In this document: positions 34,201-42,845 of the stretch, in pieces | How positions within the stretch are numbered: position 1 is the first letter of the stretch | Layout: each line of letters begins with the position of its first letter | Assembly: GCA_011392765.1 (NCBI GenBank) | Contig: WYCW01000001.1 | Span: forward strand, 1,415,006 to 1,479,005 | Origin: Candidatus Thiosymbion ectosymbiont of Catanema sp. Cochon2018 | Lineage (GTDB): Bacteria; Pseudomonadota; Gammaproteobacteria; Chromatiales; Chromatiaceae | Length of the DNA stretch: 64,000 bases | Reading direction: 5' to 3' | Notes under the pieces: generated by a model | Database searches by the model: none | Told to the model about the DNA's origin: nothing | The model's input: only the letters and a program-made list of their open reading frames with translations | Program-made: the position numbers and the translations under genes

Positions 34201-34940
34201 TCGGCGGTACCGGCCCCGAGATGGTCCGGCTCCCAGGCGGCAGCTTTCTCATGGGCTCACCGAACGACGAACCAGAGCGCTTCAATGATGAAGGTCCGCA
34301 GCACCGAGTGACCGTCCGGCCCTTCGCCATCGGCCGCACCGAGGTCCGTTTCGCGGACTATGACCGCTTTGCCGAGGCCACCGGACGCAGGAAGCCGGAC
34401 GACGAGGGCTGGGGCCGCGGCGACCGGCCCGTAATCAACGTGAGCTGGAATGATGCCCAAGCCTATGCGAAGTGGCTGAGCGAGCAGACCGGCCACAGCT
34501 ACCGTCTACCCACCGAGGCCGAGTGGGAATATGCCGCCCGCGCCGGTACCCGGACCCCCTTTTGGACCGGGGACTGCATCCACACCGACCAGGCCAACTA
34601 CGACGGCAACTACGACTACAACAACTGCGGCGCCAAGACCGGCGTCTATCGCCGCCGGACGGTTCCCGTCGGGAGCCTGCCGGCCAACCCCTTCGGCCTG
34701 CACGAGATGGCGGGTAATGTCTACGAGTGGGTGGAGGACTGTTGGCACGAAAGCTACACGGGTGCGCCGACCGACGGCAGCGCCTGGCTGGATGCCGGGG
34801 GTGGGAATTGCGCCCGGCGTGTGCTGCGCGGGGGCGCCTGGGTCATCTACCCGTGGAGGCTGCGCTCCGCCTACCGCAACGGGTACACCGCGGATGTTGC
34901 CGGCAGCAGCGTCGGTATTCGTCTCGCCAGGACACCTTGA
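31278..34940 (+). CDS. Large membrane protein with vWA-like region and C-terminal FGE (C-type-lectin-fold) domain; DGR target
   Basis: GTG 31278 (or ATG 31284) follows AAAAAAGGA. The 1220-aa protein has a helical N-terminus (1-95), membrane helices at about 125-145, 218-245 and 680-707, a Pro-rich linker, a vWA-like region starting near RRVPELVVLVEQHH (about 320), a coiled coil near 900-960, and a formylglycine-generating-enzyme-sulfatase domain (about 978-1220: MVRLPGGSFLMGSP, RLPTEAEWEYAARAG, NPFGLHEMAGNVYEWVEDC, VLRGGAW). The C-terminal ~35 residues are the variable repeat VR1. FGE-type domains act here as ligand-binding scaffolds, not sulfatase activators. Its MoxR and SEFIR neighbours suggest the sensor of a conflict system. 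Confidence 0.85.
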   Translation: MTMPQAPPVSYPSGPLARYHCALPRLAALLRGAGLPVGLDRWQNIYDLLLALNAQDRLPQQAADLEHLIAPLLCRSVEEQRQFGELFAQWLAGLEPDLRGPGEEVAAATSDTDTPPQPPPLPRLRWWLSGLALLFLVLAGTRYWYHIQSQPSPSPPPPNEQALLLPDSEPTSSPSQPADKPVLPTTPSPETKGPTLEPVPPRTPLDGPTLGPVYRAWLETLGDVLLILPGCLALLWLLLRWLTWKTVLERRRGDPNDPLTHIGLPAHSDDLLAAPDLQQTLKRLHTPVAVPTRRLDVDATVDRTARHAGLLQPVRRARRRVPELVVLVEQHHAGDQMAGLAGQVVDRLQAAGLDLYPYYYRDSPRRLIGRNGRWRPLAAVAGRHTGARLLLIGEPAALIDPFSDAALPWLDAFAPWPERGLLVTRRPPERWQSALTEAGFVVAQLDSAGVRALALSLSGQPPAGADLALPNLTVPLPRLLQDTRRWTQPIAPASGEQAELLSVLDGYLGSDGSRLLTAMAAYPQLHWGLTRLLDLSLLPDSDAVARERRLLKVARLPWSRAGWLPGWLREALLERLDRNGERTLRQIYRRLLHPESGTGDGRLALPVALPRAVGIRARLREWLRQKGWRLDRWLSASRTLSAEYGALNDAIFADVLFGWRPRLLDFVLPRHLLRRYLGGTLLRALLGRAALALALAAAGAWLAGGIWQQWGREAVESRLLAMQKATYAEYRVTIRHRKETADLAQSLSKTLKADGFGTPIIETALEPPTEGAESLPLVNQIQWGDPADESIADYLAQRLTYLTWGQAPAVTDQPDPMVALAELAQPPDPKALRILLWRTPGTTGSEFTDPLAYPLTPEQIAELTTPPEPSPGVPQPETPDTREKKQVPEPTPPLDVDTRDAQRFQIRIDQLDKQLARLRREMVLEESGADGRAAGRGPKWKNLNKKLQGVVAERKAVASQLRELLGQTFRDPLQIGGTGPEMVRLPGGSFLMGSPNDEPERFNDEGPQHRVTVRPFAIGRTEVRFADYDRFAEATGRRKPDDEGWGRGDRPVINVSWNDAQAYAKWLSEQTGHSYRLPTEAEWEYAARAGTRTPFWTGDCIHTDQANYDGNYDYNNCGAKTGVYRRRTVPVGSLPANPFGLHEMAGNVYEWVEDCWHESYTGAPTDGSAWLDAGGGNCARRVLRGGAWVIYPWRLRSAYRNGYTADVAGSSVGIRLARTP
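34811..34930 (+). repeat. DGR variable repeat VR1
   Basis: It aligns base for base with the template repeat at 36441-36567. In the variable core (TGG codon to GTCGGTATTC), 14 positions differ and 13 of them are adenines in the TR: AAC becomes GTC, ATC, TAC, TAC, TAC, GGC, AGC and AGC; AGG becomes GGG; GAA becomes GTT. The single exception is GGG to TGG. Confidence 0.93.
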
Positions 34941-35007
34941 CCCTGTGTCCTTTTTACTTTGTCCCTTTGACCTCTTTCCGGCGACCGCCGCAAATCGGAG
35001 ACCTGCC

Positions 35008-35453
35008 ATGGGTAATCCCAAAGACGCCACACCCCAGGCCGTGGTCGCCTGCCATGACCTGCTCGCCTGGGTCATTCCCCAGCTCGACAAGTTTCCCCGG
35101 ATTCGGCGTTTCACCTTGGGGGAGCGCATCTAAATCCCGGCTATTGGATGTCCTCGAACGGCTGATCGAGGCCGCTTACAACAGCGGGCAGGCCAAGTTG
35201 GCGGCTGAGCGCAGCAAACCTGCGCACGGATGTGGTGCGCCATTTATCGGCGGTTGGGCCACGGAGTTTGCAGGCATTACCCAGCCAGGGCAATTATCGT
35301 AACTTACGGCGCCGAGCTGATGGAAGACCTGGGTCGCCAGATCGGTGCTGGCATCACGCGGTACTGCGGCCAGGTGCAAGGTCGATGAAGCGCATCGGCG
35401 ACCTGTGGCCGCGCATCGTCGGCTTCATTAAATCTGCTGCTGGCCTACCGTAG
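35008..35453 (+). pseudogene. avd: Frameshifted avd (DGR accessory variability determinant, four-helix bundle)
   Basis: ATG 35008 begins ACHDLLAWVIPQLDKFPRIR and RFTLGERI, the Avd/four-helix-bundle signature. An extra base at about 35130 causes a stop; similarity continues in the next frame (SRLLDVLERLIEAAYNSGQA) and, after another shift near 35215, in a third (LRTDVVRHLSAVG, QGNYRNLRR). Avd is needed with the RT for mutagenic retrohoming. At least two frameshifts make it nonfunctional. Confidence 0.82.
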
Positions 35454-36430
35454 GCACGCTGCGGCAGCGCCGACGTGATTATTTGTTTCGACGGCGGCAG
35501 GGCACCAATCTGCTCACGCTGCGGGAGGAACTGCTTTCCCATAGCTACCGGCCCGGCTCTTACCGCCAGTTCACCATCTACGACCGCAAAGCGCGTCCTG
35601 ACCTATCCGCGGCGCCGTTTCGTGATCGGGTTTATCCCACCATGCCTTGATGAACCTGGTCGAGCCTGCCCTGGATCCTACCTTCATCCACGATAGCTAC
35701 GCCTGTCGCCGGGGGCGGGGGGTCCACGCGGCACGGTACCGCCTCACGGGGTTGGGCGTTGCGCTACGCGCCCGTCCTGAGCTCGATATCAGCGTTCCAC
35801 TTCCGTCCATCGACCACCGCCATCCTCAGGCCAAGCTACGCCGTCGCATCAAGGATCGGGATTGTCCTGTGGCTGTTCGATCTCATTATCGACAGTGCAC
35901 GCAGCCGCCGATCGCAGCGCCGTGCCTTCCCGGTGACGACTTGGTCGATCTGATGCAGCACTTTCACTGTAATACACCCACATCAGCAAGCTTCTCTATC
36001 TCGATGACTGGACCATCTCGAGAGGCCTGTGGGGTTCGCGCCTACCTGCGTTAATCATTGATCTGGTGCTGTCGACGACGATAAGCGGCGTTTGTGGGAG
36101 CTACGCGATGTGATCAACGCCATAACTTTTTGGAGGATCGGCTCCGGTTACATCCGCACAAGCAGCAGGTTCACCCATGCCGGTAACTGAATATCGACTT
36201 GCTCGGGTACCGTTATTCCCCGAAAGCGCGTCACGCCTGCGCACCTTGGCAAGCTCTCGCTTTCGTCGACGACTGCGCGCGAGAAAACGGTTGCCTGTGC
36301 ACCCAAGGACGCGTCGAGCTTACCCATGTTGACGCAAGCGTCGCCGCCTGGAGTCGGGCATGCGCGCCACGCCGAGAGCTACGGACTACGCAAGGCCGTG
36401 CTGGGTTCAGTATGCTTCGTCCAGGGGCGG
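35454..36430 (+). pseudogene. Decayed DGR reverse transcriptase
   Basis: RT similarity is spread over all three frames: LRQRRRDYLFRRRQGTNLLT, YRPGSYRQFTIYDRKAR, AAPFRDRV, FIHDSYACRRGRGVHAA, DISVPLPSIDH, FPGDDLV, DDDKRRLWELRDVIN, RLHPHKQQVHPC, NIDLLGYRYSPK and finally WSRACAPRRE / GHARHAESYGLRKAVL. The catalytic YxDD site before LVL...DDDKRRLW is changed (…IID at about 36054-36062), and a block before it is deleted. The gene cannot make an active RT. Order avd-RT-TR downstream of the VR gene is the usual DGR layout. Confidence 0.85.
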
Positions 36431-36440
36431 GTCGGACGTG

Positions 36441-36567
36441 CGCCCGGCGTCATCGCTGCGCGGGGGCGCCTGGAACAACAACCCGGGGAGGCTGCGCTCC
36501 GCCAACCGCAACAGGAACACCGCGGATGAAGCCAACAACAACGTCGGTATTCATTGCGTCTCGCCAG
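36441..36567 (+). repeat. DGR template repeat (TR)
   Basis: It is rich in AAC codons at the sites that vary: TGG-AAC-AAC-AAC-CCG, GCC-AAC-CGC-AAC-AGG-AAC and GCC-AAC-AAC-AAC-GTC. Flanks (CGCCCGGCGT and GTCTCGCCAG) match both VRs. Compared with VR1 it has an extra ATTGC-like block after GGTATTC. In VR frame it would encode the GGAWNNNPGRLRSANRNRNT pattern typical of TRs for FGE-domain targets. Confidence 0.93.
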
Positions 36568-36889
36568 TACGCCCGCACCTGAGGCCGGAATCGGCGGGTT
36601 CAGGGACCCGACAGAGTGCGCCCGCGGTGTCCGCGCAATCGTCCTCCAGCGCCCCACACGGAGCGCGGACGCCGAAGAGTCGGGCAAGGAATGCCGGCCT
36701 CCGGGGCTGGTCAGAGCAGCGCCGAGGTCCCGGACGCACCCATTGCTCGGTGTCGTCCTGATGTTCTTCTGGTACTGCCGATCCAGCCTCTGGCGATGGA
36801 GAGCGAGGACGCTAGAGGGGTGCAGCGTTTCCGGGGAGAAGACAGAAGCCGTCTCCGAAGCCAGGCCCCTGGAGGAGGCAACCGACTTC

Positions 36890-37784
36890 GCGCCCGGCAC
36901 CCACCGAGCTGAGCCCTGTCGTCCAGTCGCCCCGGCCAGGGCCGGAGATGGTGCTGATCGAGTCCGGTCGGTTCAGGATGGGGATCGCCTGCGGGAGAAA
37001 GACACCTTTTTTCGCTTTGAGTACCCGAAGGACCGCAACATCCGGTCGCTGTGATCAAACCTTTTGCGCTGGCCCGTTGTGAGACCACTGTCGGAGAGTT
37101 CGGACGCTTCGTCGCGGAGACGGTTACCGGACCGATGCCGAGCGCAGTGCCGGTTGTTACACGCTGAACGCCCGGACGGTTCGGGATTTTCGACGAAAAG
37201 ACGCGAACTGGCGCAATCGGCTTTGCGCAGTCCGACAGTCACCCGTGGTCTGCGTCTCTTTCAACGACGCCCGTGCCTATGCGGACTGGTTGAGCCTGCG
37301 CACAGGCGCCGAGTACCACTACCACCACCGAGGTCAGTGGGAGTACGCCGCGCGTGCCGGTACGACCACCAGCCGCTTCTGAAGGCGACAATGGCACCAT
37401 CTGCGTCTAATTCCGGCAGTGCCAGGATCGAGCCGCCAAGGCCCTTTCCGGACTGGACTACAGCGGATTGCAACGATGGCGCGGGAATTCGCCGCACCTG
37501 CCGGCAACCATCGGCGCAACCCACTTCCCCAGCCTGTCGGGTCGTAATTCCGACCAATGCTCTACGGGGGTGGTGGGGACTGGTGGCACGCCAGCTACGC
37601 AGGTGCCACCCGACCGACAGCAGCGCCTGGCTGGAAGCGCCGGAGGTGGGGACTGCGCCCGGCGTGTGCTGCGCGGGGGCGCCTGGGGCGACCTCCCGAC
37701 TTGGCTGCGCTCCGCCGCCCGCTTCTGGTCCCCGCGGATGCTGCCCGCGACGACGTCAGTAATCGTCTCGCCAGGACGCTCTGA
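36890..37784 (+). pseudogene. Second FGE-domain gene carrying VR2, decayed
   Basis: In several frames it shows GPEMVLIESGRFRMGIAC, KPFALARCETTVGEFGRFVA, VVCVSFNDARAYADWLSLRT, GQWEYAARAGTTTSRF and a C-terminal RRVLRGGAW ... NRLARTL ending at 37782-37784. This is the domain order of the FGE region in the 1220-aa protein. At least three frameshifts or stops are present, and the region 36570-36890 has no recognisable N-terminus. It was a second target of the same DGR. Confidence 0.8.
37656..37774 (+). repeat. DGR variable repeat VR2
   Basis: It aligns to the TR with about 19 changes at TR adenines (AAC to GGC, GAC, CTC, GCC, TTC, TCC, CGC, GAC, GAC; AGG to TGG twice; GAA to GCT), about five other changes, and one deleted base. 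The mixture of A-directed and other changes fits diversification followed by decay. Sequence downstream of VR1 and VR2 is also similar (CCCTGTGT...CTTTGTCC...TTTGACCTCT). Confidence 0.88.
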
Positions 37785-39178
37785 CCCTGTGTTACTTTTG
37801 CTTTGTCCTTTGACCTCTGGGTAGGATGCGGTGAGCGCGTTTTGCCGCCGTGGCAGGGTCCGCAATCCCGACCGCGAACCGCATCAATGGACGCCCGCGG
37901 CGACCATATCATGTAAGGCGGAGCAGCCGGCGGCAGGTGACTGGAGATGGTCGGTGGGCACACAACCACCTACGCCGATTGCACATAATCAATGAGTTGA
38001 TTGCGCTTGACTGCCTTGGACTTTTACAAATGAGTCCAAGTGCAGGCACTCAATGACCTGCGGTTTGCTGAGCGTTTCGATCTCTTTTTTGTCCACCGAT
38101 TACATAGATTTCCTGATTAAAATGAAATAATCTGCGGAAATCTGCATGTCTGCGGATAAAAATCTTTACCTCATGACAGAAGACTCATGCCTCGTCGGTC
38201 TGAGTGAAACCTCGCTAGGATCCTTGAGGGGACCCGAATCTTCTACAAATGAGTCAAGGTTTTGTGCAGGTGCATAAATCGGATCAGGATCTGAGTATCC
38301 CATAAATCAGCCCGCGTAGGTTGGGCAAAGCCGCCAGGGACGGCAGGCGTGCCCAACAAGGTGTTGGGCACGGGCCATCCCTGGCCCTTTGCCCAACCTA
38401 CCTCGCTTATATCTTGTTGTTTTATATTTGGAATAATGTGTGGGGATACATCAGGATCAGGATCGGGATCAAGGCCGGTGCGATCCCGATCCCGATTTCA
38501 ACCTACCCAAGCTTCTCCAGCGATTTGGTTAGGTGTAGCAGGAGAGATGGAGCGCCGGGAGAGGGGCTGTTGGGGGTCTTCCTTGCCTCAATCGGTACGA
38601 GGTGAAACCTCCTTCCAGGGATCACGAGGGAGCGAATCTTTACAAATGAGTCAAGTTTTGCAGGCACTCAATAATTACGGTTTGCTAGACGAACCTGATC
38701 TCGGTTTTGCTGCTGACATCGATTCCGGCAACGTTCATGGGCGGTTCCTCGGAAGTGAAAAAGGCGATCGGATCATGACCTGGTTCCCCGACCCTGAACC
38801 CTCGCCTACCGACCTTGTGTAGGCAGGCTCACGAGCGCAGCTCACGGCCTCGGATACTCTCCGGTCTTGGCGAAGAGGGCGGGGAGCCAATCTACGGACA
38901 GGCTCGTAGCCTTAGGATGGGACGGCTTCCCCAGGTACTCTCCATCAAATCCCTTTCTACCTCATCCTTGGTTTTCCCTTAGAAACAGAACATACAAGGT
39001 TGGGCAAAGCCGGATCAGGGACGATCCGGCGTGCCCAACATCAGCATTTCGTTTGGTACGGCGCACCGTCCAAAGATGCGGTTCGCGCCTGGCGGTGGTG
39101 CAGTCCGGAAAGGACAACACACGCTCACCCCATCCTACAGGCGTTGCCCAACCTACAAGATCATGTTTTCAGAGGGAT
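37785..39178. repeat. Gene-free region dense in dispersed repeats
   Basis: Recognisable parts: ATCTGCGGAAATCTGC type repeat (about 38095-38165), modular-repeat ends (about 38185-38270 and 38600-38665), a GATCGGGATCAAGG/CGATCCCGATCCCGATTT palindromic core (about 38450-38500), GTTGGGCAAAGCC...GCCCAACCTAC units (about 38310-38405 and 38995-39155), and at 39150-39200 a unit ending in TTTATACGCGCTCGCCCTGG. I see no supportable gene. Confidence 0.75.
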
Positions 39179-39847
39179 TTATACGCGCTCGCCCTGGTCC
39201 CTCAAGGAATCCCGGCGTATTTCATCCTTCCCCCACCGCTGTGTCAGTCCGTGAGGAATCTCCAGGTGGTCCAGCACGCGGGCGACCATGAAATCCACAA
39301 GCTCATCGATGGTCTGCGGATTGAAGTAGAAACCGGGGTTGGCCGGCATAATCAGGGCCCCTGCCCTGGCCAGACGCAGCATGTTTTCCAGGTGGATGGT
39401 CGAGAAGGGGGTCTCGCGCACCACCAGGATCAGCTTGCGCTGCTCCTTCAGGACCACATCCGCGGCACGGTCGATGAGGTCCCGGCACATACCGGAGGCG
39501 ATGGTCGCCAGGGTGCCGGTAGTGCAGGGGCAGACCACCATGGCGTCCGGCGGATTGGTGCCGCTGGCTACGGGGGCGGTCCACTGCCGGTGGCCGAAGA
39601 CCCGGAGCTGGCCGGGACGGGTCCTGAACCGCTCGGCGAAGTACCGCTCGGCATCGGCGGGGCGCGCAGGGACATCCATGTCCGCTTCCATCCTGAGCAC
39701 CACCTGTCCGGCCTGGGAGACCATCAGGTAGACGCGCGTCCCGGACTCGAGGAGGCATCGGAGCAGGCGCAGGCCGTACTTGCTGCCGGAGGCGCCGGTG
39801 ATGGCGAGCGCAATGGTCTTGTTCCAGGTCGGGGGTCGGTTCCGCAT
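39179..39847 (-). CDS. ubiX: Flavin prenyltransferase UbiX
   Basis: The 222-aa protein has the UbiX Rossmann-like start ALAITGASGSKYGLRLLRCL, the flavin-binding MVVCPCTTGTLATIASGMCR block, RKLILVVRETPFSTIHLENM and the MPANPGFYFNPQTIDELVDFMV ending. It makes prenylated FMN for the UbiD decarboxylase in ubiquinone synthesis. Its last residues (QGERV*) are encoded by a GAGCGCGTATAA sequence identical to the end of the ISAs1-family element, so a repeat supplies the stop codon. The gene stands alone. Confidence 0.94.
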   Translation of the reverse strand: MRNRPPTWNKTIALAITGASGSKYGLRLLRCLLESGTRVYLMVSQAGQVVLRMEADMDVPARPADAERYFAERFRTRPGQLRVFGHRQWTAPVASGTNPPDAMVVCPCTTGTLATIASGMCRDLIDRAADVVLKEQRKLILVVRETPFSTIHLENMLRLARAGALIMPANPGFYFNPQTIDELVDFMVARVLDHLEIPHGLTQRWGKDEIRRDSLRDQGERV

Positions 39848-40517
39848 CGGTAGTCACCAGGATTCTTCGAGGGACCCACATCTTTAACAAATGAGTCGGG
39901 TTTGTGCACTCCCAAGGGGGCAGTTGTCAGGCCCGGTCGGTGGGCACAGCCCATCCTACGGTCGCGCCGGAGGTGGAGAACAGTAACAGTCCGGAATCCA
40001 TAAAGAGCCAAAGCCTAGGGGGTGTTCTCAATTAAGCCGGGTCATCGCAGAAACTAAGAGGCTGTCTAAAAACTAACACATTGATTTTAAATCGGTAGGC
40101 TGGGGGGCAAGGAACGAACCCCAGGTTATTGCTGGGTTTTGGCCGTCCCTGGCCGCAACCCAGCCTACGGCTTACGGTCCCTTTCTTAGACAGTCTCTGA
40201 ATGTCAACAGCCCCTGAGCCAGGGTGCCCTTGAATCGGCCGGGAGAAGGTCTCATATCCCCTAGGATTCCTTGAGGGACCTGCATCTTTACCAATGAGTC
40301 AAGTTTATGCGCTGCACAAAAATAGTTCTGCCTCTTGTTGGGCAGGAATCGCAAATCCTTTGAACCACGGATAGACACGGATAAACACGGATCACAATCC
40401 GTGTTTATCCGTGTCCATCCGTGGTTCTTCGGTGCGGTTGGTCACGCCTCGTCGGTCTGAGGCGAAGCTTCGTTAGACCTATATTCGACGGTATTTTTAT
40501 ATCCAAGGTACATCCCT
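39848..40517. repeat. Repeat cluster between ubiX and erpA
   Basis: It includes a modular-repeat end (about 39862-39905), a MITE-like unit at 40062-40200 (ends GAGGCTGTCTAAAAACT / TTAGACAGTCTCTG, in the opposite orientation to 30707) with an internal REP-like palindrome, and a long modular repeat at 40262-40475 nearly identical to 25817-26038. The erpA promoter must lie in or after the latter. Confidence 0.85.
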
Positions 40518-40868
40518 ATGAACGCAGAAACTGCTGTTGAGTCTCCTCTGGAGTTCACGTCCGCGGCGGCGGCCAAGGTCGCCGAGCTGATCGAGAACGA
40601 GGGAAATCCCCATCTGATGCTGCGGGTATACATCCAAGGCGGCGGTTGTTCCGGGTTCCAGTACGGCTTTACCTTCGAGGAGCAGGTCCAGGATGGGGAT
40701 ACCGAAGTGACCAAAGAAGGCGTCAAGCTCCTGGTCGATCCCATGAGTATGCAGTATCTCACCGGTGCGGAGATCGACTATACGGAGGGTCTGCAGGGCG
40801 CTCAGTTCGTTATTCGTAACCCGAATGCATCCACTACCTGCGGTTGCGGGTCTTCCTTCTCCGCTTGA
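40518..40868 (+). CDS. erpA: Iron-sulfur cluster insertion protein ErpA
   Basis: The 116-aa A-type carrier has the three conserved cysteines, Cys44 ([11 protein letters not shown]) and Cys108/Cys110 (TTCGCGSSF), and the [15 protein letters not shown] block typical of ErpA. It delivers Fe-S clusters to apoproteins, including isoprenoid-synthesis enzymes. It is monocistronic here, bounded by repeats on both sides. The start ATG follows AAGGTACATCCCT. Length is normal. Confidence 0.93.
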   Translation: MNAETAVESPLEFTSAAAAKVAELIENEGNPHLMLRVYIQGGGCSGFQYGFTFEEQVQDGDTEVTKEGVKLLVDPMSMQYLTGAEIDYTEGLQGAQFVIRNPNASTTCGCGSSFSA

Positions 40869-40983
40869 GATTATTGCTGGGTTTTGGCCGTCCCTGGCCG
40901 CAACCCAGCCTACAGCCTACGATCTCTTTTTAGGCAGTCTCTGAAGGTTTTTCGGGTAGTGGTAATTCTTCCAAGTGCTCTGA

Positions 40984-42369
40984 ATGTCGACACGACCTAG
41001 ACTACCGGTAGTGCCCATGACGGGGGCCGAGCGGCGGGCAGCCGCGGGCCTGGCGGGGATATTCGCGCTGCGCATGTTGGGCCTGTTCCTGATCCTGCCG
41101 GTCTTTGCCCTGTATGCCCAGGACCTGGTCGGGGCGACCCCGCTGCTGATCGGGATCGCCGTCGGCGCTTACGGCCTCACCCAGGCCGTGCTGCAGATCC
41201 CGTTCGGTATGCTTTCGGACCGCATCGGCCGCAAGCCGGTGATCTTCGGCGGGCTGGTCCTGTTCGCGCTCGGCAGCCTGGTCGCGGCGCTGGCGGAGGA
41301 CATCGGGGGCGTGATCGCCGGGCGTGTGCTGCAGGGCAGCGGGGCCATTGCCGCCGCGGTGATGGCTCTCACCGCGGATCTTACCCGGGAGGAGGTCCGG
41401 ACCCGGGCCATGGCAGGCATCGGGATAGGCATCGGAGTCGCCTTTGCGTCGGCCCTGATAGCCGGGCCGATCCTGGGGCATTGGATCGGTCTTGCCGGTA
41501 TCTTCTGGCTCACCGCCGGATTGGCGGTGGGGGGGATGCTGATCCTGGTCCTGGTGGTGCCGACTCCCGACCATTCCAGCATACACCGGGATGCCGAGCC
41601 GGTGGCAAGCCAGCTCGGACGGGTGTTGAAGGCCCGGGAGCTGGTGCGGCTGGACTTCGGGGTACTGACCCTCCACATGATGATGACGTCCCTGTTTCTG
41701 GTGGTCCCCCTGGCGTTGGGGAACCGGGGTCTGGACGCCGCGCATCATTGGTGGGTCTATCTGCCGGTGCTGGTCCTGTCCATGGGCGCGATGGTGCCCT
41801 TTATTATCCAGGCGGAAGGCAAGGGACGCATGAAGCCGGTGTTTTTAGGGGCGGTGCTGGTATTGGCCCTGGTGCTCGCCGGGCTCTATCTGCTCGACGC
41901 CGGGTTGTGGTGGTTGGTGTTTTTCCTGTTTCTGTTTTTTACCGCCTTCAACCTGCTGGAAGCCTCCCTGCCGTCTCTGATTTCCAGGCTCGCGCCCGCC
42001 GATGCCAAGGGCACCGCCATGGGGGTATTCGCGACTTCGCAGTTTGCCGGGGCCTTCTGCGGTGGGCTCCTCGGCGGTTGGGTCCATCAGAGCTACGGGC
42101 CGGATGCGGTGTTTCTGTTCGGGGCGGCGCTGGCGGTCATCTGGTTCCTGGTCGCCCGGCCCATGGCCAGTCCGCGTCCGGTCAGCAACCAGGTCGTGCG
42201 CATCCGGACCGGAGCGGAGATGGACGACACCGACCTACAGCGTCGTCTCCTGGAGATTACGGGGGTGGAGGAGGCAGTGGTGGCGATGGACGAGGGACTG
42301 GCCTACCTCAAGGTGGACAAGCGCCGCCTCGATTGGGCAAGATTGCAAGGGTATACCCTGGGGGCCTGA
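40984..42369 (+). CDS. yajR: MFS transporter, YajR-like with C-terminal ferredoxin-fold domain
   Basis: The 461-aa protein has 12 predicted membrane helices, the MFS motif A between helices 2 and 3 (GMLSDRIGRKPVIF) and a cytoplasmic C-terminal domain of about 65 residues (VVRIRTGAEMDDTDLQRRLL...GYTLGA) like the YAM domain of YajR. The substrate is unknown. In many gammaproteobacteria such a gene sits directly upstream of ssb; here a lysozyme pair lies between. A REP-like unit precedes it at 40872-40950. Confidence 0.88.
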   Translation: MSTRPRLPVVPMTGAERRAAAGLAGIFALRMLGLFLILPVFALYAQDLVGATPLLIGIAVGAYGLTQAVLQIPFGMLSDRIGRKPVIFGGLVLFALGSLVAALAEDIGGVIAGRVLQGSGAIAAAVMALTADLTREEVRTRAMAGIGIGIGVAFASALIAGPILGHWIGLAGIFWLTAGLAVGGMLILVLVVPTPDHSSIHRDAEPVASQLGRVLKARELVRLDFGVLTLHMMMTSLFLVVPLALGNRGLDAAHHWWVYLPVLVLSMGAMVPFIIQAEGKGRMKPVFLGAVLVLALVLAGLYLLDAGLWWLVFFLFLFFTAFNLLEASLPSLISRLAPADAKGTAMGVFATSQFAGAFCGGLLGGWVHQSYGPDAVFLFGAALAVIWFLVARPMASPRPVSNQVVRIRTGAEMDDTDLQRRLLEITGVEEAVVAMDEGLAYLKVDKRRLDWARLQGYTLGA

Positions 42370-42845
42370 TGGTTGTCGGGACGAGCGCATAGGGATTTCT
42401 TTGAAGGGTGTTCCCTACTGAAGGCTCTTTATGGATTCCAGACTGCTTTGCCTTAGCCGCGGAGTCATCTTGTTTCGCGCTACCGAACCGTTCGCTGCCT
42501 TCACCACCCCCCTCGTTACACGGCGGTCTTGCCGGGAGTGTAGAATGCGGTGAGTGCGGTATACCGTAGCAGGATTACACCAATCCTGACCGCGAACCGC
42601 ATCGTGCATACTTTATTCACCACAGAGAACACAGAGAACACAGAGAATCAGACGCTATCGCGTTTAATACCATCGACCGGACGGCGGACATTGAAATTGA
42701 CCAATCAACCGCATTCTACTTGGGCTAATCGCATTTCCATCTCTGTGTGCTCTGTGTCCTCTGTGGTTAAAAAGAATTCACGCCTCGTCGGTCTGAGTCG
42801 AAGCCTCGCTAGTAGTGGTTGAGACAGGGTTGAAGGAGACCAGCG
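42370..42845. repeat. Spacer with ACAGAGAACACAG-type inverted repeat
   Basis: Around 42608-42640 (CACAGAGAACACAGAGAACA) and 42740-42770 (its complement, TGTGTCCTCTGTGGTT) form a long inverted repeat, a family also found at 48655-48735 and 50923-50995. A GTCGGTCTGAGTCGAAGCCT modular-repeat end is at about 42787. No gene is visible. Confidence 0.75.

Noticed and set aside
31278..34940. FGE domain of the 1220-aa protein as a genuine sulfatase-activating enzyme
   Set aside because: It is fused to a membrane/vWA architecture and its end is a DGR variable repeat; such FGE-fold domains serve as binding scaffolds.
35997..36008. YLDD as the catalytic site of the decayed RT
   Set aside because: Its context (LLYLDDWT) matches the segment upstream of the real site; the position before LVL...DDDKRRLW is the true catalytic site and is mutated.
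38867..39853. 328-aa plus-strand ORF opposite ubiX
   Set aside because: Shadow of ubiX extended through repeats; no motif.
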